64,000 nt of DNA from Acetobacter malorum (GTDB lineage Bacteria; Pseudomonadota; Alphaproteobacteria; Acetobacterales; Acetobacteraceae): NCBI RefSeq assembly GCF_001580615.1, contig NZ_LHZC01000044.1, forward strand, positions 36,026-100,025, written 5' to 3'. Below, piece by piece: positions 48,283-56,070 of this stretch. The translations under genes were made by a program, and so were the position numbers. The notes beneath the pieces were generated by a model, which was given only the letters and a program-made list of their open reading frames with translations, was not told the DNA's origin and did not search any database. How positions within the stretch are numbered: position 1 is the first letter of the stretch; every line of letters starts with the position of its first letter.

Positions 48283-48467
48283 GCAATGTGAAAGAAACAG
48301 CCCGCTCTGTCATGAACGAGCTTTCCGGCTTGGCCGTTGTCCTGGACGGCCTTCAGGTTTGTCAGGAAGTGCCCCCGATGGACTGGCTGCAATCATGGGT
48401 CAACCGACTGCACAATGAACTGGACGCGGCGCTCATCGCAGATTTCCAGAAAGGGGAGCAGTCATGA
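48279..48467 (+). CDS. small early-operon protein, unknown
   Basis: The 62-residue acidic, helical protein (MSNVKETARSVMNELSGLAV, ending DFQKGEQS) overlaps the previous and next genes by ATGA. No recognised domain. Several Trp and Leu suggest a small folded helical bundle. Confidence 0.6.
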   Translation: MSNVKETARSVMNELSGLAVVLDGLQVCQEVPPMDWLQSWVNRLHNELDAALIADFQKGEQS

Positions 48468-48730
48468 AAGACCTCTCTGCTGCGTCAGACTTTGAAGAGG
48501 GCACTCTCGCCAACCTCAGAAACCCGAAGCTTGTGCTGAATGACGCTCAGCAAATGGCTGCACTCCTCTGCGACATGACCAACAGCCGTGGTGAGCCGCT
48601 TTACGAAACGAAGGCTCTCCATTGGTTCACCCATCGTCTCTTAGACCGGCTGGACCTGCTGAACGCCCTGATTGGCGGCTGCCGTCCTGATCCTAAGTTC
48701 TTGCAGCGCGAAGGAGAGCCGGAAGCATGA
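48464..48730 (+). CDS. small early-operon protein, unknown
   Basis: The 88-residue protein contains LVLNDAQQMAALLCDMTNSRG and ALHWFTHRLLDRLDLLNALI (positions ~24-44 and ~52-71), amphipathic helices with no membrane segment. It is coupled by ATGA overlaps on both sides. No family recognised. Confidence 0.62.
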   Translation: MKDLSAASDFEEGTLANLRNPKLVLNDAQQMAALLCDMTNSRGEPLYETKALHWFTHRLLDRLDLLNALIGGCRPDPKFLQREGEPEA

Positions 48731-48990
48731 CTACTCCCATTCAGGCTGCGACCATCGCGGCCCTCAGCTCCGACCGCTGCTGCTGGAAGGAACCGACCTT
48801 CGACTCCGGGCTACCACACAGCCGGAGATATATGCGGGCATGGCGCAAGGTCATCAGAACCAAGGCCCGTGGCATTCAGGATCTGCGCTGCAAGGCCCGG
48901 CTGGTCCTGCTGAACGCTGAAGATCCGAACAGCATGGAAGCCAGCCTGGCGCGCGACGTCCTAGCCATGAGCGGAGGGTCTCATGGTTAA
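48727..48990 (+). CDS. small early-operon protein, unknown
   Basis: The 87-residue protein is basic in the middle (SRRYMRAWRKVIRTKARG) with two Cys near residue 18. It overlaps the upstream gene by ATGA and the downstream gene by eight bases. No family recognised; possible nucleic-acid binding from charge alone. Confidence 0.62.
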   Translation: MTTPIQAATIAALSSDRCCWKEPTFDSGLPHSRRYMRAWRKVIRTKARGIQDLRCKARLVLLNAEDPNSMEASLARDVLAMSGGSHG

Positions 48991-49240
48991 GCAGACTTCC
49001 GCACCACGGCGGGGCAGTCGGGGAATTTCCCGACTGGCGACACCTGACCGGCTGGACACGGTTCAAATCGCGAGTTGGGAACTGAGCGCCATTGGTGAGT
49101 GCCTGGCCGCAATAGGGCTGAACATGGAGCTTGCACCCAGCGATCAGAAGCCACCTGCGGGAGGTACAGGCAACGCTCTGAACTGGCTGGCTGCTGAGAT
49201 CAACCGACGCTGCGTGCTGATTGATGAGGCTTTGGCATAA
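48983..49240 (+). CDS. small early-operon protein, unknown
   Basis: The 85-residue protein has a basic N-terminus (QTSAPRRGSRGISR) and an amphipathic remainder ending in AAEINRRCVLIDEALA. It is the last of the six overlapping genes that run from 47867. No family recognised. Confidence 0.6.
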   Translation: MVKQTSAPRRGSRGISRLATPDRLDTVQIASWELSAIGECLAAIGLNMELAPSDQKPPAGGTGNALNWLAAEINRRCVLIDEALA

Positions 49241-49394
49241 CTCGTTAGTATTAAAATTTATCCACAATGCGCCATCTTTAGCTTTATTACCTCAAGAAAA
49301 TCGTGAAATATCATGAAAAAACAAGAAGTTATTAAAATACTTGCGCCCGGTACCGCCTTAAGGTATGAATTTATCACCATCGCAAAAGTGCGTC
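49241..49394. other. AT-rich region downstream of the early operon
   Basis: No ribosome site or convincing gene is seen. A 92-codon frame from 49313 runs through the downstream hairpins without a Shine-Dalgarno and is not accepted. The region probably carries a promoter for the structured segment and the AlpA-like gene. Confidence 0.4.
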
Positions 49395-49510
49395 TGAATG
49401 CTTCTTACTGCTTTCAGATTGACACCCTCGCGGGGGTTTGGTACCAACTTAGTCACAGTCGATTTTCTGTATTCAGCGCACTCCGCACCATGCGGGCTGC
49501 GCTTTTTTTT
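49395..49510 (+). ncRNA. candidate P4-CI-like immunity/attenuator RNA
   Basis: The segment holds ACCCTCGCGGGGGT (49423-49437 area), a GGTACC palindrome just after it, and a terminal hairpin with AGCGCA/TGCGCT and CCGCA/TGCGG arms followed by eight T (49475-49510). In P4-like satellites a short RNA in the same place, between the early genes and the primase operon, mediates immunity by premature termination. The resemblance is of position and form; sequence identity to CI RNA was not checked. Confidence 0.35.
49475..49510 (+). terminator. intrinsic terminator ahead of the AlpA-like gene
   Basis: The stem AGCGCA (49475-49480) with TGCGCT (49498-49503) encloses CCGCA/TGCGG, and eight T follow. 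It would end transcription from the early operon before the replication genes. Confidence 0.8.
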
Positions 49511-49601
49511 GTTCTCACTCAAATCGTAATCAACATGCAGGCAACGGATGGTCGCAAGATCAGCCGCGCTTCCGTACGTCTGCATGCGTAGGAGCAAACA
49601 A

Positions 49602-49829
49602 ATGACTTTTCAGCCTGAAAACACTGGATCCAGCGCGCTCCCTCTCATGGTGTCCGTTTCCGACGCACCAAAAGTATTCGGGATGTCTCGCTCACATGCT
49701 TATCGCTTGGAGAAGCAGGGGTTGATCGAAATGGTGAAGATGGGCCGAGCCCGCATGATCATTACGGAAAGCATGCAGGCTTACATCAGCAACCTGCGGG
49801 CCAATGAAGCCGGTTCACTCCTGAAATAA
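49602..49829 (+). CDS. AlpA-like helix-turn-helix regulator/excisionase
   Basis: The 75-residue protein has a MerR/AlpA-type helix-turn-helix: SVSDAPKVFGMSRSHAYRLE then KQGLIEMVKMGRARMII, typical of satellite regulators that also serve as excisionases. An AGGAG site seven bases upstream supports the ATG at 49602 over the longer frame. Its place between a terminator and the replication operon matches AlpA in P4 and PICI satellites. Confidence 0.8.
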   Translation: MTFQPENTGSSALPLMVSVSDAPKVFGMSRSHAYRLEKQGLIEMVKMGRARMIITESMQAYISNLRANEAGSLLK

Positions 49830-49947
49830 AAAACGCCGACCTACGTTTCCGTAAGCCGACGCCGTTTTCAACCATCGATCCTGATAATACGGGAAGATTG
49901 AGACTGCGTCCAGAAGAAGCGTAGGCAAGTAATGGAAAAAATCCTTT

Positions 49948-50817
49948 ATGAGCACGCAAAAACGTGAACGCCCCCGGCTTACCTTGTTGCCAAAGCCAAT
50001 CGTGACATCAGGGAAGTGCACATCCGTCGATATTTTATCGGACGGCATTATTGACTGGGACTATGTCAATCACCTGTGGGTGTTTCCCATGCTCCATAAT
50101 AACAACGGTCGGATCTACGCGCCGTGCGTTGTTTTTGTGAATGGGTCATGGGCCATGATCGGTCCAATCGGAACGCTGGATGAAGCCCGTCAATTGTGTT
50201 TTCGGTGGTCTGCGCTGCATGACAAGGGTGTAAAAGATAAATCAGATCCGCCCGCACCGTTCGGCGTCTCGCCTGAGGGTTCAATTGTCGATGTCAGGCT
50301 ATTTGAACTGGGTGATTCTCTCCCCGGGGATCCATGGCACTATGATGAGAAGACAGGCGAGTTTCGTCTTAACCTCATCGTTCTCGGGGTAGAACTGGCA
50401 AACAGCGCCCTATGCGCAGATATCACCCTTGAAGAGCGCATTGCTGACATGGATGCAAAGCTGAAGAAGGTGGAAGGCACTTTGCGGTCTTGCGATACCG
50501 TTCAGCCCCACCTTGCAAAAGCTTACGTTGCCAAAGCCAGAGAAGCCGCCGTGTTTTGGCTGACAGAATTGCAAGCTGAGGAAGATGCCGAGGTCGAAAC
50601 CCCAGAGGAGGATGGCCGGTCTTTTGCTGACGCGGTGCGTAAAGAGGGTGTCACCTATGAGCAGGCAGTATTGAAGCTCGGAAAATACCTAGGTGATATC
50701 TATTCCAATATCAGGAACGAGGACGGCACACCTCTCGCCGATACTGAGGAGCGCAAGCACAAGGCCTATAAAGCGGGCGTTGAGCGCCTCGCTTATTTTG
50801 CAGGGGTGTCAGCATGA
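49948..50817 (+). CDS. hypothetical protein of the replication operon
   Basis: The 289-residue protein does not match a family I know. The first 160 residues contain IDWDYVNHLWVFPMLHNNN and a WAMIGPIGTLDEA strand pattern; the C-terminal half is charged and helical (LEERIADMDAKLKKVEGTLR). It overlaps the primase-polymerase gene by ATGA, so it likely acts in element replication or its control. Confidence 0.65.
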   Translation: MSTQKRERPRLTLLPKPIVTSGKCTSVDILSDGIIDWDYVNHLWVFPMLHNNNGRIYAPCVVFVNGSWAMIGPIGTLDEARQLCFRWSALHDKGVKDKSDPPAPFGVSPEGSIVDVRLFELGDSLPGDPWHYDEKTGEFRLNLIVLGVELANSALCADITLEERIADMDAKLKKVEGTLRSCDTVQPHLAKAYVAKAREAAVFWLTELQAEEDAEVETPEEDGRSFADAVRKEGVTYEQAVLKLGKYLGDIYSNIRNEDGTPLADTEERKHKAYKAGVERLAYFAGVSA

Positions 50818-51626
50818 GCGCGGCCTTCGATTTGCCCCAGAGCGCGATGCTTGCCAGCCCGGTGTCACTCTATGCGCGGAGGTTGGCACGGCACGGTTTG
50901 AAGGTTTTCCCCTGTCAGGAGGACAAAAAACCTGCCTGCAAATGGGGTGAACTGGCCACGACCCGTCCTGAAGGCATTCCCATGTTGTGGCGCACTTATC
51001 CGGGCGTGTTGATCGGCGTGGCAACAGGGGCAGATTCTGGCTTCGATGTTTTAGATATCGACCTGTATAAGCCTGAGGCCGACGACTGGTATCAGGAGCA
51101 CTGCGCCCGGATGCCACGAACACGCATGCACCGCACCCGGTCGGGAGGCCTGCATCTCCTGTTCAGGCACCGGGAAAACATGCGGAACAGCGCCGGGAAA
51201 ATTGCTACCGGTGTCGATGTGCGCGGTGACGGCGGATATATCATCTGGTGGCCTGCTGCCGGGTGTGAAATCGTTGATAAGAGCCCAGCCCAGCAATGGC
51301 CGGCGTGGCTGGTCGAGATGGCACAGCCGCCATTGCTTCCTAAAGCAAACATCATGAATAAGCCGCTAGATCTGCGGAATATCGAAAAGAAAGTTCAGAA
51401 CGCTGTGCGATGCGCGGTTCATGCCGTTGCCTCTGCTCCAGAAGGTGGCCGTAATGACCGGCTGAATGCTGAGACGTTCTCGCTGGCTCGCTTTATTCCT
51501 GAAGGGCATCTGACCGCCACGGATATCGCCTACGCTATGTCTGCTGCCGGCCTACAGGCTGGACTTTCAGAGCCAGAAATCCAAAAAACGATTGCGTCTG
51601 CCCTGCGGGCGAGGGCGGGTGTATGA
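50814..51626 (+). CDS. bifunctional DNA primase/polymerase (Prim-Pol domain)
   Basis: The 270-residue protein has the archaeo-eukaryotic primase-polymerase fold: metal Asp81 and Asp83 in LDIDLYK, His114 in RSGGLHLLF and Asp135 in GVDVRGDGGYI. The last 70 residues resemble the primase C-terminal (PriCT) helical domain (SLARFIPEGHLTATDIAYAM). In P4-type systems primase and helicase are fused; here they are separate overlapping genes. It probably primes element replication. Confidence 0.9.
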   Translation: MSAAFDLPQSAMLASPVSLYARRLARHGLKVFPCQEDKKPACKWGELATTRPEGIPMLWRTYPGVLIGVATGADSGFDVLDIDLYKPEADDWYQEHCARMPRTRMHRTRSGGLHLLFRHRENMRNSAGKIATGVDVRGDGGYIIWWPAAGCEIVDKSPAQQWPAWLVEMAQPPLLPKANIMNKPLDLRNIEKKVQNAVRCAVHAVASAPEGGRNDRLNAETFSLARFIPEGHLTATDIAYAMSAAGLQAGLSEPEIQKTIASALRARAGV

Positions 51627-53014
51627 CGGAAGCTGCCAATACAGATAAAGCTGTTCAGGATGGCCTAAGGAAAGCACTGACCACGCCAGGGAGCAACGGT
51701 TACTCCCTACTCACGGAACACGGGATGGCCGCCGCTTTTACAGAGCGTTACAAGGACATGCTCCGTTACGACCATAAGGCCGGGCGCTGGTTCTTGTGGA
51801 TGGACACACATTGGAAGGAAGACACCACACACCGGGCGTTCAGCTATGCTCGGATGCTAGTAGCGGAAGCTAACAAGAATAGTGAGTTCAAAGAACAGGC
51901 CCTGACTGGAAAAGCATCTTTCTGTGGTGGCGTAGAACGGTTTGCCCGTACTGACCCGGCACATGCAGTAGTGCCAGAAGACTGGGATAAAGACCCCTAT
52001 CTATTAGCCACCCCCGGCGGCACCGTTGACCTACACACAGGGAAACTGCGCCCTGCCAGCCCAAACGATATGATCACCCGAGTTGCCGCCGTTGCACCGT
52101 CAGTGGGGCCTTGTCCGTTATGGTTGCGCTTTCTCAACGAAGCCACCAACGGCGATGCAGAGCTTATCGCGTTCCTGAAGCGGTGGTGCGGCTACTGTCT
52201 GACAGGTGACACACGAGAGCACGCCCTGTTATTTGGCTATGGTCCAGGCGGGAACGGGAAAAGTGTATTCCTCAACACGCTATCCCGTATCATGGGTGAT
52301 TATGCGACCGTAGCAGCCATGGACACGTTTGTGGCCTCACACGGTGATCGGCATTCGACGGATCTGGCCATGCTGCGTGGTGCCAGGCTTGTCACCGCCT
52401 CGGAAACGGAGGAAGGCCGGACATGGGCTGAAGCACGCATCAAGCAGATGACCGGTGGAGACCCGATCACGGCGCGTTTTATGCGGCAGGATAATTTCAC
52501 TTTCCAGCCCCAGTTCAAGCTGACCATCGTTGGCAATCACAAGCCGGTGCTCAAGAACGTGGATGAGGCAGCACGCCGCCGGTTCAATATCGTGCCGTTC
52601 ATTCACAAGCCCAAAAGCCCGGATAAGGATCTGGAGAGCAAGCTACAGGATGAATGGCCAGGCATTATGCAATGGATGATCGAGGGCTGTCTTGAGTGGC
52701 AGCGTGAAGGAATACCGCGTCCTACTGTCGTGCTGGAAGCCACAGCGGAATATTTCGAGGCGCAGGATACGTTCGGGCAGTGGTTGTCTGAACGGTGCAT
52801 TCGTGACCCCGGCCTTGAAACGAAACCGAACATGTTGCTCAAGGATTTTCAGGAATGGTGCCGGAACAACGGGGAGCCTGAGAGCGACAATAAGCGCATG
52901 CGGGGGATGTTGGAGAAGACAAACGGTATTCGCTACGTCAAAACACGCGGCACAAGAGCCGTGAGAGGTATTGGTCTCAAACTTAACGAAAGCCCCCACC
53001 AATGGCGAGACTGA
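51623..53014 (+). CDS. P4/D5-type superfamily 3 replicative helicase
   Basis: The 463-residue protein has a D5_N-type N-terminal region and an SF3 helicase with Walker A GPGGNGKS at 207-214, Walker B TASETEEG near 267, sensor TIVGNHKPVL and the Arg-finger DEAARRRF. The C-terminal ~90 residues look like a D5/DUF5906 DNA-binding tail. It would unwind the element origin with the upstream primase-polymerase. Confidence 0.92.
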   Translation: MTEAANTDKAVQDGLRKALTTPGSNGYSLLTEHGMAAAFTERYKDMLRYDHKAGRWFLWMDTHWKEDTTHRAFSYARMLVAEANKNSEFKEQALTGKASFCGGVERFARTDPAHAVVPEDWDKDPYLLATPGGTVDLHTGKLRPASPNDMITRVAAVAPSVGPCPLWLRFLNEATNGDAELIAFLKRWCGYCLTGDTREHALLFGYGPGGNGKSVFLNTLSRIMGDYATVAAMDTFVASHGDRHSTDLAMLRGARLVTASETEEGRTWAEARIKQMTGGDPITARFMRQDNFTFQPQFKLTIVGNHKPVLKNVDEAARRRFNIVPFIHKPKSPDKDLESKLQDEWPGIMQWMIEGCLEWQREGIPRPTVVLEATAEYFEAQDTFGQWLSERCIRDPGLETKPNMLLKDFQEWCRNNGEPESDNKRMRGMLEKTNGIRYVKTRGTRAVRGIGLKLNESPHQWRD

Positions 53015-53147
53015 CAAAAAGGGGGCAGGGTGGGGCAGGGTTATTTGATTTGGCGCCATACGCGCGCGTACATGAGGAATAACGGATTTACCTATCCCCA
53101 CCCTGCCCCCCTGATGTGTATGATCCTTGAAAAGGAGTAAAACCATC

Positions 53148-53366
53148 ATGACTGACGAATTTCTAATAAACGGAATACCCAAAGATAGCGCGAAAAACAC
53201 ATGGTATTGGTTCAAGCATGTAAGCCAACTGGATGATCCAGCAGCACCACCTGTTCCCTATCATTGGTATGACGGTGAATGGTCCAATGGGCTTGTTGGT
53301 GATGACATTAAGAAGGGTAATTACAAGTGTTATGGACCTTGTGAATATCCGGCGCCATGGGGGTGA
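53148..53366 (+). CDS. small Trp/Tyr-rich hypothetical protein
   Basis: The 72-residue protein (MTDEFLINGIPKDSAKNTWY start, KCYGPCEYPAPW end) is rich in Trp, Tyr, Asp and Pro and has no known motif. An AAGGAG site is well spaced to the ATG at 53148. It sits between the helicase and the recombinase region. Confidence 0.65.
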   Translation: MTDEFLINGIPKDSAKNTWYWFKHVSQLDDPAAPPVPYHWYDGEWSNGLVGDDIKKGNYKCYGPCEYPAPWG

Positions 53367-53441
53367 TAAGACGCTCCGAAGAAATCCCACCTGATGGCCA
53401 GCCTTGTTCCGCGACGCTGGCACTGAGTTTCCCGCATGAGA

Positions 53442-53567
53442 GTCCTAAAAAGCAAGCCTTTCGGGACACAGAAAACGTGGGACAAAATAACGGAAAGTCC
53501 TTGTCCTAAAAATTACCATTTGACTTTTGAGACGGAGACGGCGTAACTTCTAAGAGGTTTTAGGACA
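53442..53567 (+). promoter_or_regulatory. candidate res-type site for the serine recombinase
   Basis: GTCCTAAAA occurs at 53452-53460 and as TGTCCTAAAA at 53502-53511, and inverted TTTTAGGACA at 53558-53567; two further GGGACA half-sites lie at 53463 and 53480. TGTCC-A/T-rich half-sites in several copies just upstream of a resolvase gene match the general form of a res site with about three subsites. Confidence 0.45.
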
Positions 53568-53578
53568 TGAGGAACGCC

Positions 53579-54145
53579 ATGAAGATCGGATACGCCCGCG
53601 TCTCGACAGTAGATCAGGACGCCGGACTGGAAGCCCAGATACGCGACCTGAAAGATGCTGGCTGCGAGAAGATTTTTGCAGAGAAGATCAGTGGCACGGA
53701 TAGCAAGAGACCTGAGCTTCTGGAAGCCTTGGGATATGGCCGCCCTGGTGATGTGCTGGTTGTGACAAAGCCCGACCGTCTGGCCCGCTCTACTGCTGAT
53801 CTTTTAAGCTATGTTAAGACACTTCGAGAAAAAGACTGCGGCCTCATTGTCCTTTCAATGAATGGCACCACACTGGACACCACCAGCCCTACGTCAAAGC
53901 TTATGCTGACCATGCTTGCCGCTGTGGCTGAGTTTGAACGTGACCTGATGCTGGAACGCCAGCGGGAGGGCATTGCCAAAGCCAAGGCCGAAGGCCGCCC
54001 CATGGGCCGTCCTCGTACCGTCCTTTCAAAGACCGAGACCATCCGCCAATTGAGACAAAAAGGCCTCTCTGCAGCCGATATTGCACGCAAGTTGGGCATC
54101 GCCAGATCTGGTGTCTATCGTGCCCTAGAAACAGAAAAAGTATAA
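53579..54145 (+). CDS. serine site-specific recombinase (resolvase/invertase family)
   Basis: The 188-residue protein has Arg7 and catalytic Ser9 in YARVSTVDQ, TKPDRLARSTADLL, the E-helix AAVAEFERDLMLERQREGI, and a C-terminal Hin-type HTH (LSAADIARKLGIARSGVYRAL in residues ~160-180). The ATG at 53579 has GAGGA six bases upstream; an ATG four codons earlier is possible. It may resolve multimers of the replicated element or invert a segment, using the adjacent repeats. Confidence 0.93.
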   Translation: MKIGYARVSTVDQDAGLEAQIRDLKDAGCEKIFAEKISGTDSKRPELLEALGYGRPGDVLVVTKPDRLARSTADLLSYVKTLREKDCGLIVLSMNGTTLDTTSPTSKLMLTMLAAVAEFERDLMLERQREGIAKAKAEGRPMGRPRTVLSKTETIRQLRQKGLSAADIARKLGIARSGVYRALETEKV

Positions 54146-54307
54146 AGCCAATCCGTAACAATTCGTGATGTGGTCATTGTGTAGTGTCTCTATGTGTTTC
54201 CCACTGTGTCTGATTGTTTCTGTATCTATGGAATAACCCTTTCATATCAAGGGTGTTTCCTATTTTAATATTTGTAGTGCAAAAAATACCCCTGATATAA
54301 AGGAGGT
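54146..54307. promoter_or_regulatory. control region upstream of the terminase genes
   Basis: The region contains TGTGTTTCCCACTGTGTCT (54193-54211), shared with the integrase promoter, and an inverted repeat ATATCAAGGGTGT (54244-54256) with ATACCCCTGATAT (54286-54298) that is complementary at 11 of 13 positions. TTGTAG (54272) and TATAAA (54296) could form a promoter. AAGGAGG is only one base from the small-terminase ATG. A packaging (cos/pac) site could also lie here. Confidence 0.45.
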
Positions 54308-54661
54308 ATGAAAAAGATAGGCCCCTATTCAAGACCAGATACCCTCAAGAAACTCGACGGTAGGAGCAAAGAAGCACGACTGCTCAAAGACGTGCGCTCA
54401 GCACTGATCGACCATGTAGGCGGCGCACCCTCTGTCACCCAGCTCGCTCTGATTGATCGGGCCTCTTGGCTCACCCTCCACATGACCATGATGGACAGCC
54501 ACATGCTGGCTGGTGGCGCTCCTGCCGAGCGGGATGCACGCCAGTATCTGGCATGGGCCAATACGCTCACTCGCACCATGCGCTCTCTCGGCTTGGATAA
54601 GGCTCCCGCTGTAGCCCGCGGGCTCGATGCTCTGTTGGCAGAACGGAGAACCCGAGCATGA
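54308..54661 (+). CDS. putative terminase small subunit
   Basis: The 117-residue helical protein (DGRSKEARLLKDVRSALIDH, later ERDARQYLAWANTLTRTMRS) overlaps the large terminase gene by ATGA, the position of a small terminase. Similar short proteins precede TerL in some alphaproteobacterial prophages. A DNA-binding HTH is not obvious. The Shine-Dalgarno AAGGAGG is unusually close to the ATG. Confidence 0.6.
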   Translation: MKKIGPYSRPDTLKKLDGRSKEARLLKDVRSALIDHVGGAPSVTQLALIDRASWLTLHMTMMDSHMLAGGAPAERDARQYLAWANTLTRTMRSLGLDKAPAVARGLDALLAERRTRA

Positions 54662-56070
54662 GCATGACCGTTTTGCAGGCCATGCACGATCCGGATCTCT
54701 TCGGAGCTGAGTTCGATGCGCCGACCTGGACTGCATGGGAAGCCTTCCTTGCCGCCTTACTGGGTGAGGAAATGACAGATGAGCAAAAGACCATCTGCCA
54801 TCTGCACACAGGCCGCACAGACCTTCCTCTGGAGGCATTCAGGCGTGCAGCTCTTATCTGTGGCCGCCGTGCGGGCAAAAGCCGGGTGCTGGCTCTTCTG
54901 GGCACTTGTCTGGCTACCCTCAAAGATTATCGCCCGTACCTATCCGCCGGTGAGGTAGCGACGGTGGGTATCATCGCAGCAGACCGCAAGCAGGCCCGTA
55001 CCATCTTCCGCTACGTGCGCGGCCTGATTGCCCTCGTGCCAGAAATGGAAGCTGAGGTGACACGGGAAACAGATGAAATCATAGAGATGGCAGGCCGCCG
55101 TGTTGTGATTGAAATAGGCACCGCCAGCTTCCGTGCAACCCGTGGCTACACCTATGCCGCTGTGCTCTGCGACGAGATTGCCTTCTGGCGCGATGACAGC
55201 AGCGCCAACCCGGATGAAGAGATCCTGCGTGCCCTCCGTCCAGGTCTGGCGACTATTCCCGGATCCATGCTGCTGCTGGCATCCAGTCCCTATGCCCGGC
55301 GCGGCGTGCTCTGGAAAACCTTCAAACGCTATTACGGGCAGGAGGGAGCCTCCACGCTGGTTTGGAAAGCTGCCACCCGTGAGATGAATCCTGAATTTGA
55401 TGAGCAGGAGGAGCGGGAAGCGTATGAAGAAGATCCGGCAGCCGCTGCTGCAGAATATGGGGCAGAGTTCCGGAGTGACATCGCCTCCTTCGTGGCACCG
55501 GAGGTGATTGAAGGCTGCACGGCAGCAGGCCGCTATGAACTCCCGCGCGATAGTCGGCACCGCTACGTTGCCTTTGTGGACCCTTCAGGAGGGTCATCTG
55601 ACAGCATGACGCTGGCCATCGCTCATCAGGAAAGCGAATGCGCGGTGCTGGACCTTGTGCGGGAAAAGAAAGCCCCCTTCAGCCCGGAAAGCACCGTTGT
55701 GGAATTCTGCGAAACACTGAAAGCCTATGGCGTCACCTCCGTCACTGGCGACCGTTACGCAGGGGAATGGCCGCGTGAGCAGTTCCGTAAGAATGGCGTG
55801 GAATACAATCTTTCCGAGAAGGTGAGGTCTGATCTTTATCGTGACCTTCTGCCTGTTCTCAATTCTGGAAAAGTTGAGTTGTTGGACATTCCCGTGCTGT
55901 CACGCCAGCTCTCAGGCCTGGAACGTAGGACTGCGCGCGGCGGGAAAGACAGCATCGACCATGCGCCAGGAGGACACGACGACGTCGCAAACGCAGTGGC
56001 AGGTGTCGTCGCCCTGACATCTAACAAGCAACTCCCGCGGTTCTCCCGTGAATTTTTGGAAAAAATCTGA
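54658..56070 (+). CDS. terL: phage terminase large subunit
   Basis: The 470-residue packaging motor is complete. The ATPase has Walker A GRRAGKS (69-75) and Walker B with Asp172-Glu173 in VLCDEIAFW. The RNase-H-like nuclease has Asp308 in FVDPSGG, Asp365 in TGDRYAGEW and Asp441/Asp442 in GGHDDVANA. Its ATG overlaps the small subunit gene, and its TGA overlaps the protease gene by one base. Complete motor and nuclease without capsid genes nearby is unusual. Confidence 0.93.
   Translation: MSMTVLQAMHDPDLFGAEFDAPTWTAWEAFLAALLGEEMTDEQKTICHLHTGRTDLPLEAFRRAALICGRRAGKSRVLALLGTCLATLKDYRPYLSAGEVATVGIIAADRKQARTIFRYVRGLIALVPEMEAEVTRETDEIIEMAGRRVVIEIGTASFRATRGYTYAAVLCDEIAFWRDDSSANPDEEILRALRPGLATIPGSMLLLASSPYARRGVLWKTFKRYYGQEGASTLVWKAATREMNPEFDEQEEREAYEEDPAAAAAEYGAEFRSDIASFVAPEVIEGCTAAGRYELPRDSRHRYVAFVDPSGGSSDSMTLAIAHQESECAVLDLVREKKAPFSPESTVVEFCETLKAYGVTSVTGDRYAGEWPREQFRKNGVEYNLSEKVRSDLYRDLLPVLNSGKVELLDIPVLSRQLSGLERRTARGGKDSIDHAPGGHDDVANAVAGVVALTSNKQLPRFSREFLEKI

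Noticed and set aside
49313..49591. 92-codon frame through the structured region
   Set aside because: No Shine-Dalgarno, and it reads through a strong terminator hairpin; kept only as an alternative to the RNA interpretation.
53442..54145. Insertion sequence carrying the serine recombinase
   Set aside because: No terminal inverted repeats or target duplication flank it and no transposase is present; it reads as an element-encoded resolvase.
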